Position numbers and translations under genes: made by a program
Part shown: positions 1 to 6,571 of the stretch, in pieces
How the letters are laid out: every line of letters begins with the position of its first letter
Numbering within the stretch: the stretch's first letter is position 1
The notes under the pieces: generated by a model
Told to the model about the DNA's origin: nothing
Database searches by the model: none
What the model saw: the letters and a program-made list of their open reading frames with translations, nothing else
Source: Caldifarciminota bacterium
Lineage (GTDB): Bacteria; WOR-3; Hydrothermia; UBA1063; CAJXJZ01
Direction of reading: 5' to 3'
NCBI GenBank assembly: GCA_027073945.1
Contig: JALTEL010000473.1
Coordinates: 1 to 6,571 of the forward strand
DNA length: 6,571 bases

Positions 1-128
1 ACTGAACAGGCCAGAAATTCACCTACATCCCAGAATACTATCGTTGGTGACGTGGTTATGAAATACACAAGCCATACTACAAAACTTAATGCTCCGAATA
101 TTATCCATTTCGTCTTCTTTTCGGTCAA
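1..128 (-). CDS. DUF2723-type membrane protein, N-terminal fragment (GT-C glycosyltransferase-like)
   Basis: Only the first 42 codons are inside the window; the gene continues past base 1. I place the start at a TTG (128-126), because a strong AAGGAGG (140-134) lies 5 bases upstream and no ATG or GTG is available in frame. A basic N-terminus (TEKKTK) is followed by a hydrophobic segment at about residues 8-24 and then SPTIVFWDVGEF (27-38). That last stretch resembles the opening of DUF2723 proteins, where a first membrane helix is followed by a PTxxFWDxGEF motif; I recognise this from memory of the family. DUF2723 proteins are multi-pass membrane proteins related to GT-C mannosyltransferases, in which an acidic residue of the first external loop (D34 or E37 here) is probably functional. 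The gene starts 13 bases after the D stop codon, so it is probably co-transcribed with D. The substrate is unknown. Confidence 0.72.
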   Translation of the reverse strand, partial: MTEKKTKWIIFGALSFVVWLVYFITTSPTIVFWDVGEFLACS

Positions 129-133
129 TTTGC

Positions 134-140
134 CCTCCTT
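134..140 (-). promoter_or_regulatory. Ribosome binding site that decides the TTG start of the DUF2723 gene
   Basis: The minus strand reads AAGGAGG followed by GCAAA and then TTG. This near-perfect Shine-Dalgarno lies between the D stop codon and the proposed start. It is the main reason for accepting a TTG start in the absence of a nearby in-frame ATG or GTG. Confidence 0.7.
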
Positions 141-141
141 G

Positions 142-762
142 TTAATGGCGTCTCACTATATCTTTTATTTTCATGAGACGAGTAATATCTGACCTCTCCA
201 TTTCTGAGAGCTTCTGAGTGATAAATTTGAGTGTATCCTCAAGCTCAGGTATAAGTATAAATTCAAGTGCATTAACCCTTCTTCTCGTTTTTTCAATTTC
301 AACGGATAGAAGTTCCAGGGTTTTCTCTTTCTCGGCCAGTTCTATCAGATCCTTCAGAACTCTGTCAAGGTAAGAAAGCGACAGGTCAAGTTCTGGTGAT
401 ACATTTGCAAATCCGTAAGACAGCATATCTCCTTTTATATTTTCTTTGAAAGATGGTATTGAAAATGTCATTAGTTTCTTATGGCTAATATCAAGTGCGA
501 GCTTTTTGGTGGGCACTATGAATGCCTCAAGCGCAACTTCTGGGTCCATAGACGCTTTTGCAAAGGCGTATCTTCCCATAGCCTCACTCAACTCTTTCTC
601 CACCTTTTCTCTGAGCTCTTTTATGCCTTTTAGAAGAGAAAATAAAATCCTGACAAGTTCATCCTGCTTGTCTTTAAGAAGTTTATGCCCTCTTTTTGCG
701 ATTTGAATCCTTCTCTTAAGTCTGAGAAGTTCCATGCGGTTGGGATTCACATTAACGAGCAT
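142..762 (-). CDS. ntpD: V/A-type ATPase subunit D (central rotor shaft)
   Basis: Subunit D forms the long coiled-coil axle that turns inside the A3B3 head and, with F, links it to the C socket and K ring; it is the counterpart of F-type gamma. The 206-residue product has the usual family length. Two signatures are visible: the N-terminal NPNRMELLRLKRRIQIAKRG (6-25), followed by HKLLKDKQDEL, and the C-terminal EIEKTRRRVNALEF (155-168), followed by an IPELEDTLKFI helix. These are the two antiparallel long helices. The variable middle part (about 70-125) would form the small beta-hairpin domain. ATG at 762 is supported by GAGGAG (774-769) 6 bases upstream. Unlike its sister genes, D is separated from B by 134 bases that hold a tRNA gene, so its message is likely to be processed separately. 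Identity is firm. Confidence 0.97.
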   Translation of the reverse strand: MLVNVNPNRMELLRLKRRIQIAKRGHKLLKDKQDELVRILFSLLKGIKELREKVEKELSEAMGRYAFAKASMDPEVALEAFIVPTKKLALDISHKKLMTFSIPSFKENIKGDMLSYGFANVSPELDLSLSYLDRVLKDLIELAEKEKTLELLSVEIEKTRRRVNALEFILIPELEDTLKFITQKLSEMERSDITRLMKIKDIVRRH

Positions 763-774
763 CTAATTCTCCTC

Positions 775-810
775 AAAAATAAAAAAGCGGGAGACGGGAT
801 TTGAACCCGC
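775..810 (-). terminator. Possible intrinsic terminator formed from the tRNA 3' half and a T tract
   Basis: On the minus strand the tRNA body ends in CTCCCGC and runs straight into six T, one A and five T (786-775). GCGGG of the T stem (810-806) could pair with the terminal CCCGC (791-787), giving a 5-bp GC stem with a 14-base loop just before the T run. This pairing competes with the normal tRNA fold and the loop is long, so strong termination is doubtful. Partial termination before D is possible. The T tract is seen; the function is inferred. Confidence 0.25.
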
Positions 811-857
811 GACCCCAACCTTGGCAAGGTTGTGTTCTACCACTGAACTACTCCCGC
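786..857 (-). tRNA. tRNA-Gly, anticodon GCC
   Basis: The minus strand folds into a full cloverleaf. The acceptor stem is GCGGGAG/CTCCCGC, the D arm GTTC-AGTGGTA-GAAC, the anticodon arm CAACC-TTGCCAA-GGTTG, the variable loop GGGTC and the T arm GCGGG-TTCGAAT-CCCGT. All stems pair apart from one G-T wobble at the end of the T stem. The anticodon GCC (825-823) reads GGC and GGU glycine codons. The discriminator at 786 is U, as is usual for bacterial tRNA-Gly. The 3' CCA is not encoded, so it must be added after processing. The gene lies between ATPase genes B and D in the same direction and has its own promoter immediately upstream. It looks intact and functional. Confidence 0.97.
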
Positions 858-865
858 ATATTATT

Positions 866-894
866 ATTTTAAAGTATAAGGTTTGAATTGTCAA
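866..894 (-). promoter_or_regulatory. Sigma70-type promoter of tRNA-Gly
   Basis: The minus strand carries a perfect -35 box TTGACA (894-889), a 17-base spacer and a -10 box TAAAAT (871-866), five of six to consensus. The -35 box begins two bases after the stop codon of subunit B. Only 8 bases separate the -10 box from the first base of the tRNA. Transcription should therefore start at, or within about two bases of, the mature 5' end. Confidence 0.8.
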
Positions 895-896
895 TT

Positions 897-2315
897 CTAA
901 CCGGCCTTTTTCTGGAATTTCGGTAAGTATTTATCAAGATATTCATCCCTTATCCTCTTTAATTCTCCTCTTGGGAACACTGACAGCAATTTCCATCCAA
1001 GGTCGAGTGTATATGCTATTGTCCTGTTTTCATACTCACCCTGTCCTATATACTGCTCCTCAAAAATATCCGCAAACTTAAAGTATTTTTTATCCATTTC
1101 AGATAATGCGCCTTCTCCCAGAATTACGGCTAATTCCTGTGCTTCCTTGCCTCTGGCATAAGTTGCATATAACTGGTTAAACATGTCGGCGTGGTCTTCC
1201 CTTGTCTTTCCTTTTCCGATACCTTTGTCTTTCAATCTTGACAGTGAAGGAAGAACGTCAACAGGGGGATAGATTTTCTTTCTATGCAGAGAGCGAGACA
1301 GTATTATCTGCCCTTCTGTGATGTATCCGGTTAAGTCCGGAATTGGATGGGTCTTATCGTCTTCTGGCATTGTTAGAATTGGTATCAGCGTGATTGACCC
1401 TTTTTTGCCCTTGATTCTGCCTGCTCTTTCATATATTGTTGCAAGGTCTGTGTAAAGATATCCCGGGTAGCCTCTTCTGCCGGGCACTTCTTTTCTTGCT
1501 GCGGATATTTCTCTTAATGCCTCGCAATAATTCGTCATATCCGTAAGTATGACAAGCACATGCATGTCCTTTTCAAAAGCCAGATATTCCGCTGTAGTCA
1601 GTACCACCCTTGCCGTGGCTATTCTCTCAATTGCAGGTTCATCGGCGAGATTTAAAAATAATACAGTTCTGCCCATTGAGCCCGTTTTTTTAAATTCGTT
1701 TGTAAAGTATTCTGCTTCTTCAAAGGTTATACCCATTGCACCGAATACAACTGCGAACTTTTCACCGCCTCCCAGCACCTTTGATTGCCTGGCAATTTGT
1801 GCTGCGACTCTGTTATGCGGAAGGCCCGAACCGGAGAATATGGGTAATTTTTGTCCTCTGACAAGTGTATTTAATCCGTCGATTGCGGATATACCAGTTT
1901 GTATAAACTCATTCGGATAGTCCCTTGCATAGGGATTAATCGGAGCCCCGTTTATATCAGCGCGTTTTTCCGGTAGTATCTGAGGGCCGTTGTCTCTTGG
2001 CAAACCAAGTCCGTTAAATGTACGCCCCAGCATGTCAGTTGAAAGATTTATTTCAATGCCCCTTCCCTTGAATTTTACGAAAGTTTCCGGTACATCTATA
2101 CCTGTTGTGCCTTCAAACACCTGTATAAGCGCCTTGTCGTTCTCGACCATGAGCACCTGGCCCCTCCGTACTGCACCATCCGGAAGTGTGATTTCCACAA
2201 GTTCTCCGTATTTCACATCATTGACCTGTTCCACAAACATCAGGGGACCTGATATTTCTCTAACTGTTTTGTAATTTGTCAGACTTTTTTTGAGTTTTTG
2301 CAGGTTAAGACTCAT
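897..2315 (-). CDS. ntpB: V/A-type ATPase subunit B (non-catalytic head subunit)
   Basis: Subunit B alternates with A in the A3B3 hexamer and contributes to the catalytic interface without hydrolysing ATP; it corresponds to F-type alpha. The 472 residues are normal length and the three head domains follow in order: beta-barrel (about 1-85), nucleotide-binding-like core (about 90-350) and C-terminal helical domain. The Walker A site is degenerate, reading SGSGLPHN (161-168) instead of GxxxxGKT, as is typical for B. VLPSLSRL (354-361) holds R360, the expected arginine finger reaching into the A active site. [20 protein letters not shown] (277-296) is another family signature. The ATG at 2315 overlaps the end of A by 11 bases and has GGAGG (2329-2325) 9 bases upstream, inside the A coding sequence, which suggests translational coupling and matched A and B output. 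Confidence 0.98.
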   Translation of the reverse strand: MSLNLQKLKKSLTNYKTVREISGPLMFVEQVNDVKYGELVEITLPDGAVRRGQVLMVENDKALIQVFEGTTGIDVPETFVKFKGRGIEINLSTDMLGRTFNGLGLPRDNGPQILPEKRADINGAPINPYARDYPNEFIQTGISAIDGLNTLVRGQKLPIFSGSGLPHNRVAAQIARQSKVLGGGEKFAVVFGAMGITFEEAEYFTNEFKKTGSMGRTVLFLNLADEPAIERIATARVVLTTAEYLAFEKDMHVLVILTDMTNYCEALREISAARKEVPGRRGYPGYLYTDLATIYERAGRIKGKKGSITLIPILTMPEDDKTHPIPDLTGYITEGQIILSRSLHRKKIYPPVDVLPSLSRLKDKGIGKGKTREDHADMFNQLYATYARGKEAQELAVILGEGALSEMDKKYFKFADIFEEQYIGQGEYENRTIAYTLDLGWKLLSVFPRGELKRIRDEYLDKYLPKFQKKAG

Positions 2316-4044
2316 TTTCTATATCCTCCAGAATTTTCAGAAGACCATCGATTTTGTCTTCTGCCTGATATTTCATTCTTGATAGTTTTTCCCATATGGC
2401 AGATGTCTTGATGTCTTTTATATCCTTACCTTTTGAAAGCATATAAGATGCTTTTTTGTACCATGCTATGATGTTTTTGAGCATTATATACTGCTTTTTC
2501 AATGATGCATAGGTATCTATCTCATGAAACGCATTCTGATGTAAGAAATCTTCCCTTATTGACCTTGCTATGTCTAAGAGAAGCTGGTCATCTGCTGAAA
2601 GAGATTCCGCACCGACCAGTCTTACAATCTCTTCCAGTTCCGCTTCCTTTTCGAGTATTCTCATGGCCTCATCCTGAAGTTCCACAACGTCAGACTCAAC
2701 ACTCTTTTCCATATATGCCTTTATAGTATCTCTGTAAAGCGAGTAACTCGTAAGCCAGTTAATTGCAGGAAAATGTCTGGCATAAGCCAGTTTTGCTTCG
2801 AGACTCCAGAAAACCTTTACAACTCTGAGGGTCGCTTGAACAACAGGGTCCTGCAGGTCACCACCGGGTGGCGAAACTGCCCCAATGACGGTCAAAGAGC
2901 CCTCTCTATCATCATGACCCACTGTTTTCACTCTTCCTGACCTTTCATAAAACTGAGCCACTCTGGTAGCGAGATATGCAGGATATCCCTCTTCTCCGGG
3001 CATCTCTTCCAACCTGCCGGATATTTCTCTCATAGCCTCAGCCCATCTTGAAGTGGAATCCGCCATAAGGGCTACAGAATATCCCATGTCTCTGAAGTAT
3101 TCCCCTATGGTTATACCTGTATAAACAGATGCCTCCCTCGCTGCAACGGGCATATTAGAAGTGTTGGCTATAAGAACTGTTCTTTTCATCAAAGGGTGCC
3201 CGGTCTTTGGGTCTTCAAGTTCCGGGAATTCTATAAGCACATCAGTCATTTCATTGCCGCGTTCACCACATCCGATGTATATAACTATGTCCGTATCAGA
3301 CCATTTTGCAAGCTGGTGCTGTATGACGGTTTTCCCTGAGCCAAATGGCCCCGGTACGCAGGCTGTACCCCCCTTCGCAACCGGGAAAAACGCATCTATT
3401 ACTCTCTGTCCTGTGATTAAAGGAATATCAGGAGGTAGTTTTTTCTTAAAAGGCCGCATTTTTCTCACAGGCCATTTTTGAAGCATTTTTAAGTCATAAA
3501 CTTTTCCATCAGCACCTTTAATCCTGGCCACTACCTCTTCAACTGTGAATTCACCTGCTTTGATATCTTCTATAGTGCCGTTTATCCCTGGTGGAACCAT
3601 TATTCTATGCTCTACCAATACCGTCTCCTGTACTTTTCCTATTATATCACCCTCTTCCACTTTATCACCTTTTTTAAGCAAAGGTACGAATTTCCATTTC
3701 TTTTCTCTTGAGAGTGCAGGGACATGCACGCCTCTTTTTATAAAATTACCCGTTTCATTCCATATAACATCAAGCGGCCTTTCCACACCGTCAAAAATAG
3801 ACTCGAGTAGTCCCGGCCCGAGTTCGACAGATAGTGGACTCCCTGTTGTAAAAACAGGGTCTCCAGGACCTATTCCCCCTGTTTCTTCGTAAACCTGAAT
3901 GGATGCCCTGTCCCCTGACAGTTCAATAATTTCTCCCATTAATTTTTCTTTTCCAACGTATACAACTTCATACATTTTGCTGCCAGAAACACCGCGTGCT
4001 ATTACAAGAGGCCCTGCAACTTTTACTATGGTACCTTCATTCAT
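2305..4044 (-). CDS. ntpA: V/A-type ATPase catalytic subunit A
   Basis: Subunit A hydrolyses or makes ATP at the A/B interface and corresponds to F-type beta. The 579 residues are the usual length. An N-terminal beta-barrel (about 1-70) is followed by the A-specific bulge insertion (about 110-190), which F-type beta lacks. The P-loop is GPFGSGKT (232-239), with K238 and T239. GCGERGNEM (258-266) carries the catalytic glutamate E261 and R262. [19 protein letters not shown] (327-345) and [16 protein letters not shown] (346-361) are the Walker B region and the ATPase signature. All key residues are present, so the enzyme should be active. The ATG at 4044 is preceded by AGGAGG (4055-4050), which contains part of the F stop codon; the gap to F is 9 bases. 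Confidence 0.99.
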   Translation of the reverse strand: MNEGTIVKVAGPLVIARGVSGSKMYEVVYVGKEKLMGEIIELSGDRASIQVYEETGGIGPGDPVFTTGSPLSVELGPGLLESIFDGVERPLDVIWNETGNFIKRGVHVPALSREKKWKFVPLLKKGDKVEEGDIIGKVQETVLVEHRIMVPPGINGTIEDIKAGEFTVEEVVARIKGADGKVYDLKMLQKWPVRKMRPFKKKLPPDIPLITGQRVIDAFFPVAKGGTACVPGPFGSGKTVIQHQLAKWSDTDIVIYIGCGERGNEMTDVLIEFPELEDPKTGHPLMKRTVLIANTSNMPVAAREASVYTGITIGEYFRDMGYSVALMADSTSRWAEAMREISGRLEEMPGEEGYPAYLATRVAQFYERSGRVKTVGHDDREGSLTVIGAVSPPGGDLQDPVVQATLRVVKVFWSLEAKLAYARHFPAINWLTSYSLYRDTIKAYMEKSVESDVVELQDEAMRILEKEAELEEIVRLVGAESLSADDQLLLDIARSIREDFLHQNAFHEIDTYASLKKQYIMLKNIIAWYKKASYMLSKGKDIKDIKTSAIWEKLSRMKYQAEDKIDGLLKILEDIENES

Positions 4045-4053
4045 CTTTTCCTC

Positions 4054-4359
4054 CTAAAAAATATCTGTTCCAACGGCTTTCTTTATTATCATTCTCAGTC
4101 TTTCCCTTGCAAATCCAGTGTCCTTTTCTCCAGGAATGGGGATTATAACAGGAAAGACTTTTTCTCTGAACTTATCCACCTCTTTCAGTAGAGATTCAAA
4201 ATATGTTTCTTCAATAAATACGAGGTTAACACCTTCTTTAACTATTCTATCCAGTGCTTCCTTCGAATTTTCAACTGAAACCACGGGTATGATTTCCACC
4301 CCAAGGGCTTTAAATGCCTCTATATTAGCTTCTTTACCTATTACAACAATACTATGCAT
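4054..4359 (-). CDS. ntpG: V/A-type ATPase subunit F (central stalk)
   Basis: This 101-residue protein matches the size of the central-stalk subunit that binds D (called F in archaea and Thermus, and G or NtpG in Enterococcus). It opens with a Rossmann-like strand, IVVIGKEANIEAFKALGVE (4-22). A central strand and helix, NLVFIEETYFESLL (45-58), follow, then the conserved PVIIPIPGE (70-78) and a C-terminal helix, RERLRMIIKKAVGTDI (85-100), which in relatives packs against D. The ATG directly abuts the stop codon of C (TAAATG). A GGAG within the last codons of C lies 9 bases upstream, so translation is probably coupled to C. The match rests on length, motifs and position between C and A, which together are convincing. 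Confidence 0.94.
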   Translation of the reverse strand: MHSIVVIGKEANIEAFKALGVEIIPVVSVENSKEALDRIVKEGVNLVFIEETYFESLLKEVDKFREKVFPVIIPIPGEKDTGFARERLRMIIKKAVGTDIF

Positions 4360-5385
4360 TTACACTATCTCCGGCAGTCTGTTTTTGAGTTTTTCCTCTG
4401 GTAGCGATACTGTTTTTGCGGTAAATATCATTCTCAATACACGGATTTCATGCAGTCTTGTCAGATAAAATGCAAGAACGGGTATTGAACTTACAGGTGC
4501 AAGCCTTGTGCTTTTGAGATAACCCACTATATAATTCTCGAACCCTTTTTCCATTAGGGAGAAACTGCTGTATTTTTGGAGATAGTTGAATCCATTTTGT
4601 GAAATGTCAAAATACGGCGTATTGTATAGATCTTTTATCAAGTCTTCACAGGATGAGGCTTTTAAATAGATATCAACCGGAACGAAACCGTATTGCAATA
4701 TGTAATCGGATAGGAGTTCTTTTTGCTTGATAATATCAAGTCTGAAGTAGGCGAATATATTTGTTATATCTGCTTTTATTTTGTAGTAATGCCTTAGAAA
4801 TGCGGATGGAATCTCTTTGGTTTGATATGAGAATGCAGATTTGTCAATACTGATATCTATTTGCTTTATATCATGACTATTAAAGTATAATTCTATACTA
4901 TTTATATATGCATCGGCGAGGAAACGCGGTAGTTTATCATATTCCTCGGCTTTCAAGAGATTCAGGAGTTTGTCCGGTGGTATGGTTGATATTTTATAGA
5001 ATGCCCTTGACTTATGGTCAAGCCTCTCACTAACAATCATCTTAGCAGCTACCTTTAGATTATGAAAATCGTAAACAGACCTCAGGCCCGTTTTTAATTG
5101 CTCTTCTGTGAGTAATGACGTTGTAAGGTTGAGTATATCTGACCTTGCATTGATAAATGCCGTTTCAAATTGATAGGCATGTTCGATATCCTTGAAAAAC
5201 TGACCATAATATGTGTCAATTAGTTGCTTGATAAGCTCTTCGGGTGTTTTTTGTTCAGATAATCTTGAAATACGTGCAGGCTCCAGCAATGTGTTCTCAA
5301 GTGCCTTTATTCTCCCGCATGCATAAGCGTATTCAAGATTTTCCTCTTTATAAGAGGGATATTTACTAAATGGGAAATTTATCAT
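4360..5385 (-). CDS. ntpC: V/A-type ATPase subunit C (rotor socket, d-subunit type)
   Basis: Subunit C (AC39 / V-type d family) is the funnel-shaped socket on top of the K ring that receives the D-F axle. The 341 residues are close to the family length. The protein is largely helical, and three repeated-domain signatures can be recognised: EYAYACGRIKALENTLL (18-34), YDFHNLKVAAKMIVSERL (105-122) and the C-terminal YLTRLHEIRVLRMIFTAK (307-324), followed by LPEEKLKNRLP (328-338). No membrane segment is apparent. The ATG overlaps the E stop codon as ATGA. The only Shine-Dalgarno-like sequence, GAGGA, touches the start codon, so initiation probably depends on ribosomes finishing E. Sequence conservation in this family is low, and the call leans on motifs plus operon position. 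Confidence 0.95.
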   Translation of the reverse strand: MINFPFSKYPSYKEENLEYAYACGRIKALENTLLEPARISRLSEQKTPEELIKQLIDTYYGQFFKDIEHAYQFETAFINARSDILNLTTSLLTEEQLKTGLRSVYDFHNLKVAAKMIVSERLDHKSRAFYKISTIPPDKLLNLLKAEEYDKLPRFLADAYINSIELYFNSHDIKQIDISIDKSAFSYQTKEIPSAFLRHYYKIKADITNIFAYFRLDIIKQKELLSDYILQYGFVPVDIYLKASSCEDLIKDLYNTPYFDISQNGFNYLQKYSSFSLMEKGFENYIVGYLKSTRLAPVSSIPVLAFYLTRLHEIRVLRMIFTAKTVSLPEEKLKNRLPEIV

Positions 5386-5963
5386 TCCTCAAAAAGTATT
5401 TTCACAAGTTTCGGAAGGACTTCTTCACCCACAGCCATAAACAGCCTAGGATAGGAGATATCAATAACAGTTTTGTTCCCTATGAGCTTAAACCCTCCGC
5501 CCATTTCTTCTTTCTCAGGTGAGAGTGAGAGTTTCCATCCGTTTTTCCTGTTAAAATTTTCTATATCCTGTGAAGTAATGCGAGTCTCAGATCTGTCAAG
5601 AACGATTTTTTCATTACCTGTTTTAACAAAGGCCTTGAGCAAATGCTCCATGTCTTTTATATACTGAAATTTGTCCCTGTTCTTGAGCATTATCCCCGCT
5701 CTTTTAAAAACATCACCGAGTATTTTGTTCTTTTCATTGAGTAATTTTTTTGAGAGCTCTATCTTGCTTTCCTCAACTATTGCCTCTTTCTTTCTCTTTT
5801 TTAACTCAGCAGCTTCTCTTTTTGCGTAAGTGATAATGGATATTCGCTGTTTCTCAGCATCATTGAGGATACTTTGCTTTGTTTTTTCCGTATCTTCTCT
5901 AATTTTTGCAGCAGCATCCTCTGCTTCTTTCTCTATTTTCTTGAGAAGTTTTTCAATTGGCAA
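5382..5963 (-). CDS. ntpE: V/A-type ATPase subunit E (peripheral stalk)
   Basis: Subunit E pairs with a G/H-type subunit to form the peripheral stalk that keeps the A3B3 head from turning with the rotor. The product has 193 residues. The N-terminal half (about 1-85) is a charged, alanine- and lysine-rich helix suited to a coiled coil with its partner. The C-terminal half is the globular domain that caps the head, marked by EMGGGFKLIGNKTVIDISYPRL (153-174, read as two adjacent pieces: EMGGGFKLIG and NKTVIDISYPRL) and the final helix LPKLVKILF (183-191). The start is TTG at 5963, chosen for the AAGGAGG (5975-5969) 5 bases upstream and 15 bases after K. The E stop overlaps the C start by four bases (ATGA). 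No G/H partner gene is present in the window. Confidence 0.95.
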   Translation of the reverse strand: MPIEKLLKKIEKEAEDAAAKIREDTEKTKQSILNDAEKQRISIITYAKREAAELKKRKKEAIVEESKIELSKKLLNEKNKILGDVFKRAGIMLKNRDKFQYIKDMEHLLKAFVKTGNEKIVLDRSETRITSQDIENFNRKNGWKLSLSPEKEEMGGGFKLIGNKTVIDISYPRLFMAVGEEVLPKLVKILFEE

Positions 5964-5968
5964 GAGTT

Positions 5969-5975
5969 CCTCCTT
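5969..5975 (-). promoter_or_regulatory. Ribosome binding site that decides the TTG start of subunit E
   Basis: The minus strand reads AAGGAGG, AACTC, then TTG CCA ATT GAA. The site fills most of the short K-E gap. The strong match and 5-base spacing support the TTG start even though the codon is rare as an initiator. Confidence 0.75.
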
Positions 5976-5978
5976 GAG

Positions 5979-6493
<515 letters not shown>

Positions 6494-6503
<10 letters not shown>

Positions 6504-6521
6504 AACAGATGTGTTTTTGTG
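6494..6521 (-). repeat. Imperfect inverted repeat over the -35 region of the K promoter
   Basis: On the minus strand CACAAA-AACA is followed by CATC and then TGTT-TTGA-TTTGTG. The outer six and inner four bases are complementary, with a four-base bulge on one side. It spans the proposed -35 box and could be an operator. In such AT-rich DNA it may equally be chance. Confidence 0.25.
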
Positions 6522-6571
6522 TAAGATTGTTCAAGGTTTTAGAAGTTTTGTTTTTTGTATAATATTCATGC

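Noticed and set aside
161..168. Weak Walker A in subunit B read as a damaged gene (residues 161-168 of the B protein; about 1812-1835 on the DNA)
   Set aside because: A degenerate P-loop (SGSGLPHN) is normal for non-catalytic B subunits, and the rest of the protein, including R360, is intact. The coordinates given here are residue numbers.
446..706. Plus-strand open frame of 86 codons inside subunit D
   Set aside because: It lies wholly antisense to a firmly identified gene. Its product is serine- and leucine-rich, as expected from the reverse strand of a helical protein, and matches no family I recognise.
786..857. The tRNA-Gly gene as an integration site of a mobile element
   Set aside because: tRNA genes are frequent attachment sites, but there is no integrase and no duplicated tRNA 3' end in the window. 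Both flanks are genes of the same ATPase operon.
1549..2274. Two plus-strand open frames (1549-1920 and 1990-2274) opposite subunit B
   Set aside because: Both are antisense shadows of the conserved B coding sequence, without recognisable domains.
2502..3892. Three plus-strand open frames opposite subunit A (2502-2726, 3161-3481, 3545-3892)
   Set aside because: They are antisense to the highly conserved catalytic subunit, and their products are low-complexity serine/proline-rich sequence with no family match.
4118..4468. Plus-strand open frame opposite subunits F and C
   Set aside because: It runs across the junction of two real genes on the other strand, has a serine-rich composition and shows no recognisable motif.
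6558..6563. TATAAT on the plus strand near the right edge, as a possible divergent promoter
   Set aside because: The hexamer is perfect, but the bases 17-18 upstream (GGTTTT or AGGTTT) are a poor -35, and TATAAT is common by chance in such AT-rich DNA. The downstream gene, if any, is outside the window.

Overview
This window is almost wholly occupied by a V/A-type (rotary) ATPase operon read on the minus strand. In transcription order (right to left) it runs K (6449-5979), E (5963-5382), C (5385-4360), F (4359-4054), A (4044-2305), B (2315-897), a tRNA-Gly(GCC) gene (857-786), D (762-142), and the first 42 codons of a DUF2723-type membrane protein that leaves the window at base 1. No plus-strand gene is convincing.

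The source looks bacterial. Strong AGGAGG-type Shine-Dalgarno sites precede most genes, GTG and TTG starts are used, sigma70-like -35/-10 boxes sit before K and before the tRNA, and gene junctions are tight or overlapping. The DNA is AT-rich by eye. K-E-C-F-A-B-D is the order known from archaea, Thermus and Enterococcus. With a DUF2723 neighbour this would fit an anaerobic or candidate-phylum bacterium (for example WOR-3-like), but the phylum cannot be settled from this window.

The genes encode the catalytic head (A and B), the central stalk (D and F), the socket joining stalk to ring (C), one peripheral-stalk subunit (E) and the membrane ring (K). Missing from the window are subunit I (the stator a-subunit homologue) and the G/H partner of E. 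K carries all five side chains known to bind Na+ in the Enterococcus hirae ring, so Na+ is the likely coupling ion. The sequence does not show whether the enzyme pumps or makes ATP.

The least ordinary region is 763-896. A complete tRNA-Gly gene lies between B and D in the same direction. It has a near-consensus promoter of its own that begins two bases after the B stop codon, and a T-rich tract follows it directly. Readthrough transcripts would be cut by tRNA processing, which would release D and the DUF2723 gene on a separate message. The longest stretch without a gene is the 122 bases at 6450-6571, which hold the K promoter, its ribosome binding site and an imperfect inverted repeat.
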